Positions 1 to 9,152 of a stretch of 64,000 nucleotides of DNA are shown here, piece by piece (position 1 is the stretch's first letter; every line of letters begins with the position of its first letter). Source of the DNA: Pyrinomonadaceae bacterium (GTDB taxonomy: Bacteria > Acidobacteriota > Blastocatellia > Pyrinomonadales > Pyrinomonadaceae); NCBI GenBank assembly GCA_028284415.1, contig JANQRU010000001.1:124001-188000 (forward strand). The letters are read 5' to 3'. Position numbers and translations under genes: made by a program. The notes under the pieces are model-generated. The model saw nothing but the letters and a program-made list of their open reading frames with translations. It made no database searches and had not been told where the DNA came from.

Positions 1-375
1 AGACTCTCAAAGATCAAGCGACTTGGCACAAACAAATCCAATTGGAAATGGGGAAATTATTCCCAAGCCACATTCCAGCACCCACTTGCAGCCGCTCCTT
101 TGATCGGCGGACAATTCAAAGCAAACTTTACAAACGTTGACGGAAGCGGACAAACTCCAAACGTTGGTGACAGTGTTTCTATGAGATTTGTGGCAAAACC
201 CGCAAATTGGGATGAAACACGCCATACCATTCCTTTAGGACAAAGCGGAAATCCTCAATCAAAACATTGGAAGGATCAGTTTGATTCATGGAGAACAGGG
301 AAATCCATGGTATTTCCTTTCAGCAGTGAAATTGTCAAATCAGTAGCTAAGGAAACAACCTTATTGATGAAATAA
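1..375 (+). CDS. Penicillin acylase family (peptidase S45) protein, C-terminal fragment
   Basis: The reading frame is open from the first base of the window to a TAA at 373-375, so only the last 124 residues are present and the start lies upstream. The segment PLGQSGNP followed by KDQFDSWRTGK resembles the conserved C-terminal region of the beta subunit of penicillin acylase / acyl-homoserine-lactone acylase family enzymes (Ntn hydrolases that cleave amide bonds in the periplasm). The catalytic N-terminal serine of the beta chain would lie outside the window, so activity cannot be judged. The gene converges on ruvX with a shared hairpin between them. Family call is fairly sure; substrate is unknown. 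Confidence 0.7.
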   Translation, partial: RLSKIKRLGTNKSNWKWGNYSQATFQHPLAAAPLIGGQFKANFTNVDGSGQTPNVGDSVSMRFVAKPANWDETRHTIPLGQSGNPQSKHWKDQFDSWRTGKSMVFPFSSEIVKSVAKETTLLMK

Positions 376-386
376 ATTATTTTATG

Positions 387-420
387 GGAAACAGAGAACT
401 TATTTTAATTCTCTGTTTCC
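387..420. terminator. Hairpin between convergent genes
   Basis: A perfect 12-bp stem (387-398 with 409-420) and a 10-base loop lie where the acylase-like gene and ruvX converge. The right arm is inside the last codons of ruvX. Neither strand has a long T run after the stem, so it is a bidirectional terminator or 3'-end stabiliser rather than a classic strong terminator. Confidence 0.5.
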
Positions 421-876
421 TATAAAATCCTCCAAAATAACAGCAGCAGCCTCGCTATCTAATTTATCTCTCATTTTTTTATTATCAATCCCTAGTTCCC
501 AAAGATTTCCGCGTGCTTGGTAGGTGGAAACCCTTTCATCTTGTAGAAAGACGGGTATATCAAGTGAGAGGGAAAAGTTTCGTGCGATGCGTCTGGCTTC
601 TTGGGACATTTCGGATTCTGTGCCGTCAAAATTGTATGGCAAACCTATGATAAGAGCTTTGGCATCAAATTCTTCGATATAAGAGATGATTTCTTTAAGG
701 AATTTTTTCCAGCCTTTTCGTTTGATAATTGCAACTCGGCGAACAGTTAATTGGATTTCATCAGAGACGGCTATTCCGACCTTTTTAGTACCGAGGTCAA
801 GTGCCATCAAACGCCCCTTTTTAGGAACATTTTTCATATCTGTAAAATCAGCTTGATTAGGAGTTTTATTTATCAT
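400..876 (-). CDS. ruvX: Putative pre-16S rRNA nuclease / Holliday junction resolvase-like YqgF (RuvX)
   Basis: RNase H-fold protein of the YqgF/RuvX family, thought to process the 5' end of 16S rRNA. The N-terminal motif ALDLGTKKVGIAVSD carries the first catalytic Asp, LIIGLPYNFDG is the conserved middle strand, and DERVST plus a late Asp (KLDSEAAA) complete the acidic site. The family normally starts only a few residues before the ALDLG motif, so the true start may be the internal ATG at 837 or 810. The ATG at 810 has a purine-rich AAGGGG upstream; the ATG at 876 sits directly after a heptanucleotide repeat. Divergent from the S41 homologue, convergent with the acylase-like gene. Confidence 0.88.
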   Translation of the reverse strand: MINKTPNQADFTDMKNVPKKGRLMALDLGTKKVGIAVSDEIQLTVRRVAIIKRKGWKKFLKEIISYIEEFDAKALIIGLPYNFDGTESEMSQEARRIARNFSLSLDIPVFLQDERVSTYQARGNLWELGIDNKKMRDKLDSEAAAVILEDFIGNRELK

Positions 877-902
877 TGTTCATTTATCATTTATCATTTA
901 TC
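868..902. repeat. Heptanucleotide repeat (ATTTATC x4, three in tandem)
   Basis: Three perfect tandem copies of ATTTATC occupy 882-902; a fourth (868-874) is separated by seven bases. The tandem is bracketed by an inverted TGTTCA (877-882) / TGAACA. Read on the minus strand each unit creates an ATG followed by a stop five codons later, so three overlapping mini-ORFs precede the first possible ruvX start. Confidence 0.75.
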
Positions 903-1080
903 ATTGAACAGAAATCATTTGCAATCATTATTGTAAGGTTAGCGTGATTTCATTAAAAGTTTCAAAATGAAACCTTTTCGATTAAATAGTAGTATTGTTG
1001 AATTAAAAATTATCATTTAAAGATATTGAATACCCAATAAATGATAATTGTTCAATGTTAAATGCCAAGAGGAATAATAT

Positions 1081-2385
1081 ATGTCTTTTCGTTCCAAAAT
1101 AATTATTGTTTCAATTTCAGTAGCACTTTCGCTTTATGCCGTTGTCGGAACTTTGATGGGTTCTTTCGGCGGCGGTTGGTTTAGCACAAGTGCTCAGCAG
1201 CCAATTAATGACCCGGGTGCTCAGATCAGAATTTTCGAGAGTGTTTTGCAACATATCCAAAATGATTATGTTGACGAACCCGATCTTGAGAAAGTTCGTT
1301 TTGGTGCTTTGAGAGGATTGGCTGATGGACTTGATCCCTACACAGCTTATTTAACGCAAGCACAGGTTGTCGAATACAAAAGTAATCAAATTGAAAATAA
1401 TAAAGTTGGAATCGGAGCGGAGTTTTCTCAAGTTTCCTCCTATCTATATGTAATTTCAGTTATCAAGGGTTCGCCAGCTTATAAAGCAGGTTTAATGGCT
1501 GGTGACATCATCGAATACATCGGAGAAAAAGCGACCAGAGACATTTCTCTGTATGATGCTAAACAGCTTATTCAGGGAAATCCCGGAAGTGATGTGAAAT
1601 TACGTGTTTTGCGTACAGGTGCAAAACCACAAACAATTAACGTTAAACGTGGAACTTACCAAGTTCCGAAAGTTGTAGCCAAAATGGATGGTACTGATGT
1701 TGGGGTTATCAAAGTTTACAGCTTAGAAAAAGGCGAAGCCGAAGACATTCGCAGTCAGGTTAAGAACTTTGCAGATAAAGGCGTTAAGAAAATAGTTCTT
1801 GATTTAAGAGGTGTTGCCGCCGGTGGCATTGAAGAAGCGGTTGAAGTTGCTGACTTATTCATAGACAAAGGCAAGATAGCCAAAGTTATCGGTCGCCAAA
1901 ATAAAGTTATTAAAGAATTTAATGCCAATACAAACAAATCAATATATAACGGTGAGTTAGCCACACTTATTGATTTAGGAACTGCTGCTGCTGGTGAGGT
2001 TGTTGCCGCCGCGATCCTAGAAAACAAACGTGGTGAAGTCATAGGCGAAAGAAGTTTTGGTTCCGGAACAAGCCAACAGCTATTTACATTGCGTGGTGGA
2101 GATGGATTTCTCCTAACAACTGAGAAATGGGCTTCTCCAACAGGGAACACTTTTCTTTCAAAAGAACGCTCAAAATCAGGAGTAAAACCTTCTATAGAAG
2201 TTAAGAGACCTGAAACTCCAGAACCGATCGAAGTTGAAGAATTAGTTGAAAACAAAGATGAGGAAGATGAAAAAACCCCTCAAGACAATGATAAACCAAC
2301 ACCTAAGAAACAAGAGCTAAAGAAAAAGCAGACGGGTGAAGATCTGCAAATGAAAAAAGCTCTTGAAGTATTAAGAGGTAAGTAA
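1081..2385 (+). CDS. S41-family (CtpA-like) protein, catalytic dyad lost
   Basis: N-terminal membrane anchor or signal segment (about residues 5-27), a PDZ domain (about 95-185, with VGIGAEF and GSPAYKAGLMAGD) and an S41 peptidase fold (about 190-385), ending in an acidic/basic tail. C-terminal processing proteases use a Ser-Lys dyad in GSASASE and FGKG. Here the matching segments read GTAAAGE and FGSG: the Ser position is Ala303 and the Lys position is Ser328, with the usual spacing of 25 residues. I therefore infer a non-proteolytic homologue that may still bind C-terminal tails through its PDZ domain. An intact paralogue lies at 13137-14858. A terminator follows at 2411. Confidence 0.85.
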   Translation: MSFRSKIIIVSISVALSLYAVVGTLMGSFGGGWFSTSAQQPINDPGAQIRIFESVLQHIQNDYVDEPDLEKVRFGALRGLADGLDPYTAYLTQAQVVEYKSNQIENNKVGIGAEFSQVSSYLYVISVIKGSPAYKAGLMAGDIIEYIGEKATRDISLYDAKQLIQGNPGSDVKLRVLRTGAKPQTINVKRGTYQVPKVVAKMDGTDVGVIKVYSLEKGEAEDIRSQVKNFADKGVKKIVLDLRGVAAGGIEEAVEVADLFIDKGKIAKVIGRQNKVIKEFNANTNKSIYNGELATLIDLGTAAAGEVVAAAILENKRGEVIGERSFGSGTSQQLFTLRGGDGFLLTTEKWASPTGNTFLSKERSKSGVKPSIEVKRPETPEPIEVEELVENKDEEDEKTPQDNDKPTPKKQELKKKQTGEDLQMKKALEVLRGK

Positions 2386-2410
2386 AACAACTTCAACTTT
2401 ATAAAATTAA

Positions 2411-2438
2411 GGCTGGGCAATTTAGCTCAGCTTTTTTA
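2411..2438 (+). terminator. Rho-independent terminator after the S41-like gene
   Basis: Eight-bp stem (2411-2418 with 2425-2432, two G-U pairs), six-base loop, then a run of six T. Confidence 0.85.
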
Positions 2439-2538
2439 TTTGAAAATAAATTTAGCATTTCAATTTTAATCAGTAGTTTATGTCTTCATAAAAATTGAAG
2501 TATAATGAGCAAAATATTGGTCAGTAGGTAAAAATAAA

Positions 2539-3618
2539 ATGATTTGTCGCCAGATTCACAAATTAATTGTCTTTAAAGTAATTTTCATCGCAGCCCTAAT
2601 CGTATTTGTATTTTCAAATGCTAATCAGGCTTTTGCCCAATCTTCTGACCAAAATGCTCCGACTCCGCTCGTTACTAATGAAATTCGTGGACAAATAAAA
2701 GCAAGAGATATAGGTGATTCCCGTTTAACAACTTATTACTATATTTTTAACGGACAAAGAGGTGATGTTTTTATAAATGTCGTGACGAATAATTTGAATG
2801 GCGATATAGATATTTTTACGGCTGATACTCTAAAACCTAGAACCAAGATCACTGTTTATGCGGATAGTTCCAATAATGAAACGGGAAGAATAGTCTATAT
2901 GCGTCAACCTGAAAAGCTTCTTATGAGAATTCAGGGACGAACGCCTAACGATGATCCAGCTACTTATCAAATTAAATTTGCGGGGAGTTTCCAAGCAATA
3001 AATCCATCAGAAATACCTGAGAGACCTGACTTGCCTGAATTAGATGTTAAGGGCGATGGGGTGGTTAAAGTAAATTCAGTTGGAACAATCATTGAAGAGC
3101 CTAAAGAGGATGATTCGTTAGATGAGACAAGGAAAGATAATAAAAAAATAGATACTAAAACTGACGTAGCAAAATCTGAAGAAGATAAAACAGGTATTCC
3201 TAAAACATTTGATCCAACCAGAAAAACCGTAAAAACTCTTCCAGAAGACGAATCAATCTTGCGTCCAAGAGTAATCATTACAGATGATTCTAAGTCTGAA
3301 ACAAAAGCAGAAAATATTGACAAAGAAGAAAAAGCTGATCTAACAGTAAATATTGAAGATAAGAAAAAAAATACCTCAGCAGTTGTTACTATCGAACGTG
3401 TTGAAGAAGATGAGAAGGAATCAAAGGAAGCAGAAGAGGCTAGAAAACTGGCTAAAATTTCTTTGAAAGTAAAATTAAAGAACGGCGATAAATTTGAACG
3501 CCCGATGAATGAAGTTACTAGTGTTAATGTGATTAAAACCGTTCTAACGATCGTTACTTCAGATGGGAAGATTCATGAGTTCTCAATATTCGATGTATCT
3601 AAAATGACGATAGATTAA
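2539..3618 (+). CDS. Secreted protein with PPC-like domain and charged linker, unknown function
   Basis: A signal peptide (hydrophobic stretch about residues 11-33, ending near AFA-QS) is followed by a beta-rich segment of about 125 residues. Its pattern (YYYIFNGQRGDVFINVV, DIDIFTAD, RIQGRTP..YQIKF) resembles bacterial pre-peptidase C-terminal (PPC) carbohydrate-binding-like domains. Residues about 185-310 are a low-complexity Lys/Glu/Asp linker. The last 50 residues form a small beta domain (VKLKNGDKFERPMNEV...IFDVSKM). Exported, probably periplasmic. It has its own upstream gap of about 150 bp and ends flush against the convergent TPR gene (TAA then TTA). Domain call is by pattern only. Confidence 0.6.
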   Translation: MICRQIHKLIVFKVIFIAALIVFVFSNANQAFAQSSDQNAPTPLVTNEIRGQIKARDIGDSRLTTYYYIFNGQRGDVFINVVTNNLNGDIDIFTADTLKPRTKITVYADSSNNETGRIVYMRQPEKLLMRIQGRTPNDDPATYQIKFAGSFQAINPSEIPERPDLPELDVKGDGVVKVNSVGTIIEEPKEDDSLDETRKDNKKIDTKTDVAKSEEDKTGIPKTFDPTRKTVKTLPEDESILRPRVIITDDSKSETKAENIDKEEKADLTVNIEDKKKNTSAVVTIERVEEDEKESKEAEEARKLAKISLKVKLKNGDKFERPMNEVTSVNVIKTVLTIVTSDGKIHEFSIFDVSKMTID

Positions 3619-4311
3619 TTAATTTTTGTTAATTATCTGCTCTAATCTGGAAATGAGTTGGCTGTTAGGTGTCGCCTCTTTTAATTTTTCTAAGGCTTTC
3701 TGAGCATTCTCTTTTTCACCTTTTCTCAAATAAGCAATTCCCAAATTATATAGCGTTGGTTCATGGTCTGATTTGATTTCAAGAGCTTTATTAAAATATT
3801 CAATCGCTTTATCGAAATCAGGATTATTTCTTTCGACAAAGGTAGTTCCTAAATCTGTTAATACGTTTACGTCATTTGATTTGATTTCTAGGGCTTTCAA
3901 ATAATAAGTTTCTGCATTCTCAAATTGTCTGGAATCAAAAAAAGCATTTGCAAGGCTGGCATTTGCTTCAAATTCATTTGGTTTTAATTTTTGAGCTTTT
4001 TGATAAAATTCCAAGGCTTTATCCGCTCTTTGGATTTGAGCATACATCTCGCCTGCTTTTATCTGAGCCTCATAATTATTTGGTTCATTTTGGGCTTTAT
4101 CCAACACTTTCTGCACATCAGGCAGCATATTGCCTTGGGATGTTTGCCCTTGAGGATTGGCTTGTGGTGGTACGCCATTTGGGTTTTGTATTTGATTTTG
4201 AGCAACACTTGGATTTGGTGAAGTCTTATTTAAATAATTAGCTCCCCAAAAGCCGATCACCAAACCAACTATTAATCCAATAATTCCAAAAAGTATATTA
4301 TTTTTTCCCAT
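3619..4311 (-). CDS. Membrane-anchored TPR protein
   Basis: One N-terminal transmembrane helix (about residues 7-26), a Gln/Asn/Pro-rich spacer (30-62), then four or so tetratricopeptide repeats (about 65-225) with recognisable units such as ADKALEFYQKAQKLKPN and FENAETYYLKALEIKSN. The repeats probably face the periplasm and hold protein partners. Its start codon overlaps the stop of the upstream gene by one base (TAATG), so it is translationally coupled. It lies downstream of the System II cytochrome c genes, and NrfG/CcmI-like TPR proteins act in cytochrome c maturation, so that role is a reasonable guess and not shown. Confidence 0.7.
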   Translation of the reverse strand: MGKNNILFGIIGLIVGLVIGFWGANYLNKTSPNPSVAQNQIQNPNGVPPQANPQGQTSQGNMLPDVQKVLDKAQNEPNNYEAQIKAGEMYAQIQRADKALEFYQKAQKLKPNEFEANASLANAFFDSRQFENAETYYLKALEIKSNDVNVLTDLGTTFVERNNPDFDKAIEYFNKALEIKSDHEPTLYNLGIAYLRKGEKENAQKALEKLKEATPNSQLISRLEQIINKN

Positions 4312-4829
4312 TATCTGTTCTTCAAACGCTTGAAATAAATAGCTTTAGTATTAGTTTTTGTGTATAGCAAGTTTTTATTATCAAGCCTTTCATAATCATA
4401 AAGACTAACTGATTTGAAATCTTTTTCAGGCTCAGACGTTATTTCCCAACCTGAATTTCCTAATTGGCTAAGAGCTTTTTGAAAAGCCAATTCAGATGCT
4501 TTTAAGCTGGCAAGTTTTCTTGAATCGAATGTTTCTTGCAAATTTGCTTGTTTTAAAAATTTGCCGTAATCAAGCTCGTATCTAATTTCTGAGCGTTGGC
4601 ATCCCGCCTGAGTCATCTTGCAGAATTCAACGATTCCAAATATCTTGTCAATTCTTTGTTTTTCGGGTTCAAAATAGAAAATTGAGTTTATTGATCCATA
4701 TTCCCATTTTTCAAAAATTTTCTTTTGTGCCGTTGCTTTGTTAGATTTATCAAAAACAAAACCTAAACCAAATGAAACAATAGATGTTAGTAAAACAAGC
4801 CCAAATATATAAATAGATTTCTTTTTCAT
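4311..4829 (-). CDS. Single-pass membrane or secreted protein, unknown
   Basis: A longer frame begins at 4865, but the ATG at 4829 has a strong ribosome binding site (GGGGAGAG) eight bases before it and begins a typical MKKK signal-anchor (hydrophobic about residues 6-24), so I choose it (172 residues). The rest is a soluble alpha/beta segment with two Cys (FCKMTQAGC) that could form a disulfide, and a C-terminal part with conserved-looking WEITS. I do not recognise a family. It is co-transcribed with, and overlaps, the TPR gene, and follows ccsA after about 65 bp. Confidence 0.6.
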   Translation of the reverse strand: MKKKSIYIFGLVLLTSIVSFGLGFVFDKSNKATAQKKIFEKWEYGSINSIFYFEPEKQRIDKIFGIVEFCKMTQAGCQRSEIRYELDYGKFLKQANLQETFDSRKLASLKASELAFQKALSQLGNSGWEITSEPEKDFKSVSLYDYERLDNKNLLYTKTNTKAIYFKRLKNR

Positions 4830-4894
4830 ACAGTTTTCTCTCCCCAAAATAACATAAATGAACACTTATTTGAGGAGAGAAAGTTTCAAAAAGT

Positions 4895-6508
4895 TTACGC
4901 GTAACTGTGTAATCCCGGAAGTAAATAACTTACTCCAAGATAAGTGAAAATTACCAGTAAAAATCCGAGTATAGCAAAGTAGGCAGAACTACGCCCTTTC
5001 CAGCCACGTGTAATTCTTGTGTGCAGAAAAGCTGCATACGTAAGCCAAGCTACCAATGCTCCAGTTTCTTTTGAGTCAAATCCCCAAGGTCTTCCCCAAG
5101 ATTCGTTTGCCCAAATAGCACCTGTTATCAAAAGCATTGCAAGTCCTGCAAAAGCCAGACTAGCAGTTTTGTACATCAGGTTATCGAGTGATTCCAAAGA
5201 GGGAAGTCTTTCGCGTAATTTATCAGTTTTGAAGCTGAAAAGTATGACAAAAAACAATCCTGCAATCGCTGTTATCAAACCTGCAAATTCTACAGGATTA
5301 GTTTTTAGAGATAAAAACATTTTATTTCCAGCTCTGTTGAGAAAATCTCTACCTGATTGCTCGAATTGTGTTTCAGAAATACCCGCAAATTCTTTGGCTG
5401 ATAAATTTTGTTTGGCAACAAGTTCCTTACCAGCGATCATAACTTGAGCAGGATTTTGTTCAAGCTGTGTTTGCAATCTTGGATAAACATCAGTGATTCC
5501 CTTTACTCCATTTACCCAAAGCCCGATTGCTAGAATTTGAGCCACAAAAGCACCAATCAAAAGTGCATGTCCTATTTTTTTAGCTTGCTCATTGTTTTTG
5601 TACAAATAAAGCAAAAATGCAATAATCACGCCTGCAAGCATAATTCCTGAAATCGCCAGAATTTCACCGACATAAGGAATTTCTAATCTGAAAGGAGTTG
5701 AAAAAGGTTTCGGACTACCTTCATTCGGAACAAAAATTCCCGCACGATAAACAAACTCTGTAAACACGCTAAATTTGCTAATCGTTGCTAATACACTTAT
5801 ACCAAAAATACTTGACCATATAGCCATTGCTTCGGGTTTTACTTTGTCTTTAAGCAAATAAAGCACAGCAACAGCAAAACAGACTAATGTAATTCCATAA
5901 CTTAATGCAGCGACTCCAACGTGAATTGGTCTCCAGTAAGAATCAAGAACAGGTGGCAAATCAATAAATTCACCACCAATAAATCTTGCAAGAGTTAAGA
6001 TCAATGCGGCAAGAGGTAGAGTAAAAGCAGCAAGCACTTGGAAATTTTTACGATTTATAAGAACCAAAGTAGTTATTCCGGCACCAAATGCAAAAGCTAT
6101 GCTTAGGTCATACAAATTTGCGAAAGGTATGTAACGGAACATCCAAGGGGTTTCTGGATTTCCAGCCTCACGCAGCATTGCAATTTCACGCTCGTACGCA
6201 GCCACCCAACGAACCAGCCATGAAGAAAAGTTGAAAAATACACCGAGGGTAGCCGTCCAGATGCTTATTCTCTGTGCCATCTCCGATGGGGCATAAAGAT
6301 TAGTTAATTGGAAAAGTGCTGCCAAAATATAACAAGCTAACGCCACCATCATCAGGGCTTCATCAGACATAAATTCTGTTGTCTGTAAACGCCAAACCAA
6401 CATCAAAAGAGAACCAACGATAGCGATTATCGCGGGAAAATATTCTCTCAGATACCCCTTAAATTCTGTTGTTTCTGTAATTTCATCCGCTACTATTTCT
6501 TGCGACAT
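4895..6508 (-). CDS. ccsA: Cytochrome c biogenesis protein CcsA (ResC), System II heme export
   Basis: Polytopic membrane protein with many helices and the tryptophan-rich heme-handling motif near the C terminus (WGRPWGFDSKETGAL, about residues 470-485), followed by a helix with LHTR, as in CcsA/ResC/CcmC/CcmF proteins. A periplasmic segment of about 60 residues lies between helices at about 340-400. With ResB it forms the synthetase that moves heme outward and attaches it to apocytochrome c. Its 537 residues make it longer than plastid CcsA because of an extended N-terminal helix set. A GAGGT ribosome binding site precedes the start. Follows resB after 34 bp on the same strand. Confidence 0.9.
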   Translation of the reverse strand: MSQEIVADEITETTEFKGYLREYFPAIIAIVGSLLMLVWRLQTTEFMSDEALMMVALACYILAALFQLTNLYAPSEMAQRISIWTATLGVFFNFSSWLVRWVAAYEREIAMLREAGNPETPWMFRYIPFANLYDLSIAFAFGAGITTLVLINRKNFQVLAAFTLPLAALILTLARFIGGEFIDLPPVLDSYWRPIHVGVAALSYGITLVCFAVAVLYLLKDKVKPEAMAIWSSIFGISVLATISKFSVFTEFVYRAGIFVPNEGSPKPFSTPFRLEIPYVGEILAISGIMLAGVIIAFLLYLYKNNEQAKKIGHALLIGAFVAQILAIGLWVNGVKGITDVYPRLQTQLEQNPAQVMIAGKELVAKQNLSAKEFAGISETQFEQSGRDFLNRAGNKMFLSLKTNPVEFAGLITAIAGLFFVILFSFKTDKLRERLPSLESLDNLMYKTASLAFAGLAMLLITGAIWANESWGRPWGFDSKETGALVAWLTYAAFLHTRITRGWKGRSSAYFAILGFLLVIFTYLGVSYLLPGLHSYA

Positions 6509-6542
6509 AATACCTCAAAAACTTTCTAAAAAAAATTAATAA

Positions 6543-8063
6543 TTAATTAGTATTTTTAGCTATATCTTTTTCTATCCGTTTGAATTTATCTTCAAATGCT
6601 GTGTGATTTCGGTTCGTATCTCCGCCTAAAATAACATCGTATTTGTCGTTAAATTCATCTTTCTCGATCATTGCCCAAACTCTTTTGTGTGAAATAAAAA
6701 ACACAAAGACTAAAGCCGCCATCAAACCGATTCCACCGAAATACCAAGCAATGAAAGCTCCTTCATACGGATCATATTTGATAGATAAAACATGAGCTAA
6801 AGGTGCTTTTTCAAATTCTTTTAGTTTCCATTTGTATCCGACCTTTGGAGCACCTACCGGAATGTTATCAGCTATATTTCCGGCAAATGCAAAAACTCTT
6901 GTTTTTTCGCCATCCTTTGGAGTAACTTGTAAGACAGCTACAGGATTGTTGTAATCCCCGGATTTTGTATCTGGATTACCTTCTTGGTTGAATGTAAAAT
7001 CTGGTAAGAATGATTCATATTCGATCAACGTGCCATCATCAAGTTTGGTTGAGCCATTTCTTGCTAAATTAACTGAGATTGGTTTGGAATCTCCTTCTTG
7101 CGGAGTCAATTCCAGAGTCATGGTTCTCGCATTTCCAATCGGAACTGTCTGTGCTTGAAAGAAACGATAACCACGATAACTAAATGGATTATTCAGACTT
7201 ACATCAGCTTCTGTGACTCCATATTCAGGATCATCAATCCTGATTCTCGTACGCCAATCTAGAGTATTGAATGTTTCTATTGAACCATTTGGGTCAATTA
7301 ATTTTTGCTGGACATCTGTACAGGTGATAGTGAAGGGTAACGCAACTGCATATCTGTTTTGCTGGTCTAAATTAAACTCAATAAGTTGTATCTTATTCGT
7401 GGTTTGACCGGGCATGAAGTTTACATCTGCGTCGAAACCTGTTTGTAAAGCAACAAAATGACCCAAGAAAAGCGTCAAGAGAGCAACGTGAACAATATAT
7501 GCTCCCATGCGATTCCACTTTCCGCTTTCACCAAAGACATACAAAACTCCGTTGTTCTCAGTAATTTTAGATTTTAATCCGTTTTTCTTAAATACTTTAC
7601 TAATTCTCTCAGCTATACCTTCATCGTTACTTAACTGAGTTGATAAGGTTGTATTTTGTGTTTGGCGTATTAACCAGTTTTTAGTGGCTGTTAATTTTGG
7701 TTTTGAAATGTATGACCAAGCAGAAGGGAATCTATCTATCGAAGCAAGAACTATATTGAGTGAAAGTACCAGCAATAATAGGTTGTAATACCAACTATGG
7801 TAAATATCGAAAAAACCGAGTGCTGCAAAAACTTTTTTCTCAGCAGGGGTCAGTCCGACATAGTATGCATCAAAACCATTAACATTTTGTTGAATAACAA
7901 CCATCCCAACGACGGAAAGAATAACTAAAATGCACAATAAAACAACACCGAATTTAACAGAACTTAAAAAATCCAGAATTCTGTTTAAGATAGGTGGTGA
8001 TTTTCTTTTAACTTTAGGTTTTGATTCAGAAACCTGTTTAACTGATTCTTTTACTGCAGACAT
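6543..8063 (-). CDS. resB: Cytochrome c biogenesis protein ResB (Ccs1)
   Basis: ResB-family partner of CcsA in System II. Three N-terminal transmembrane helices (about residues 36-57, 92-110 and 186-206) are followed by a large periplasmic beta-rich domain (about 207-430) and a fourth helix (about 438-462), the standard Ccs1 layout. A His lies in the third helix (IVHVALLTLFLGHF), where family members bind heme. The N terminus is Lys/Pro-rich and cytoplasmic. First gene of the minus-strand operon resB-ccsA; a 185-bp A+T-rich divergent promoter region separates it from ctaB. Confidence 0.9.
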   Translation of the reverse strand: MSAVKESVKQVSESKPKVKRKSPPILNRILDFLSSVKFGVVLLCILVILSVVGMVVIQQNVNGFDAYYVGLTPAEKKVFAALGFFDIYHSWYYNLLLLVLSLNIVLASIDRFPSAWSYISKPKLTATKNWLIRQTQNTTLSTQLSNDEGIAERISKVFKKNGLKSKITENNGVLYVFGESGKWNRMGAYIVHVALLTLFLGHFVALQTGFDADVNFMPGQTTNKIQLIEFNLDQQNRYAVALPFTITCTDVQQKLIDPNGSIETFNTLDWRTRIRIDDPEYGVTEADVSLNNPFSYRGYRFFQAQTVPIGNARTMTLELTPQEGDSKPISVNLARNGSTKLDDGTLIEYESFLPDFTFNQEGNPDTKSGDYNNPVAVLQVTPKDGEKTRVFAFAGNIADNIPVGAPKVGYKWKLKEFEKAPLAHVLSIKYDPYEGAFIAWYFGGIGLMAALVFVFFISHKRVWAMIEKDEFNDKYDVILGGDTNRNHTAFEDKFKRIEKDIAKNTN

Positions 8064-8248
8064 TACTTAATAGATCAATAAATATAAGTATGATTATAAG
8101 AAAATAATAACTTAGCAAAATTAATTTGTCATCTTACTAAAAATAAGTTTATCTGCTAAAAGAAAAACTGGGAATTAATGTTTTCGGACTTGGAAATTCA
8201 TTATCTAAAAGTTATTCTTTTTATAAATATAAAAATATCTTTTATTAA

Positions 8249-9148
8249 ATGGATACAGTTACAGCAGAAATACAAGAGACTAAAGCAATTAGCGTGAGTG
8301 AAAAAATAGCTGCATATTTCGAGCTAACAAAGCCTCGAATTGCATTTATGCTCGTTTTGACCTCAGCCGCCGGATTTTATCTCGGTGCAAGTCAAGGCTT
8401 TGATATTTGGTTGTTTGTAAACTCTATGGCAGCTATCACCTTGCTTGCTTTTGGTGTTGCCACACTTAACCAGTATATTGAGCGAGACATTGATACTAAA
8501 ATGGAACGCACGGCAAAACGTCCATTACCGAGCGGAAGGGTTTCACCCATAGGAGCTTTGATTTTTGGAATTACACTTTGTGTAGTTGCCGAAATGTATT
8601 TATTTCTAGCTGTAAATACTTTGACTGCGATTTTAGGTCTGATTGTAATTGTCGGGTATGTGTTTCTTTACACACCTTTAAAGACCCGTACAACTGCATC
8701 AACGGCAATCGGAGCTTTGCCTGGAGCAATGCCTCCTTTAATGGGATGGACTTCATCTGCAAATGGAATCACGCTTGAGGCTTGGTTTTTATTCGCATTT
8801 TTGTTTTTGTGGCAATTTCCGCATTTTTTGGCAATTGCTTGGATGTACAAAGATCAGTACGCAAAGGCTGGTATAAAAATGCTTCCAGTTGTTGAAAAAG
8901 ATGGAAAAGTTACATCTCAACAGATCGTTATCTTTACAATCTTGCTCCTGCCAATAAGTTTAGCACCATTTTTCTTAGGACTTTCAGGAGTCATATACCT
9001 GATTGGAGCAATTATTCTGGGCGGTTGGTTTCTGTTGGCTAGCTTGCGGACTGCACGAACTAAATCAATCGCGAAAGCAAGAAAACTATTATTAGTATCG
9101 GTATTATATTTACCGGTAATTTTTGCCTTAATGGTATTTAATCATTAG
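8249..9148 (+). CDS. ctaB: Protoheme IX farnesyltransferase (heme o synthase)
   Basis: UbiA-superfamily prenyltransferase that adds a farnesyl group to heme b, giving heme o for heme-copper oxidases. Nine or so transmembrane helices. The first prenyl-diphosphate/Mg motif reads NQYIERDIDTKMERTAKRPL (about residues 75-94), typical of CtaB/CyoE, and the second Asp-containing region lies near YKDQYAKAGIKMLP. Length (299) is normal. First gene of an operon with a COX III gene (4-bp gap) and ctaM. No obvious Shine-Dalgarno before the ATG; the leader is A+T-rich. Confidence 0.95.
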   Translation: MDTVTAEIQETKAISVSEKIAAYFELTKPRIAFMLVLTSAAGFYLGASQGFDIWLFVNSMAAITLLAFGVATLNQYIERDIDTKMERTAKRPLPSGRVSPIGALIFGITLCVVAEMYLFLAVNTLTAILGLIVIVGYVFLYTPLKTRTTASTAIGALPGAMPPLMGWTSSANGITLEAWFLFAFLFLWQFPHFLAIAWMYKDQYAKAGIKMLPVVEKDGKVTSQQIVIFTILLLPISLAPFFLGLSGVIYLIGAIILGGWFLLASLRTARTKSIAKARKLLLVSVLYLPVIFALMVFNH

Positions 9149-9152
9149 AAGT

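Noticed and set aside
1755..2255. Minus-strand ORF of 166 residues
   Set aside because: Antisense shadow of the S41-like gene; composition and lack of ribosome binding site do not support it.
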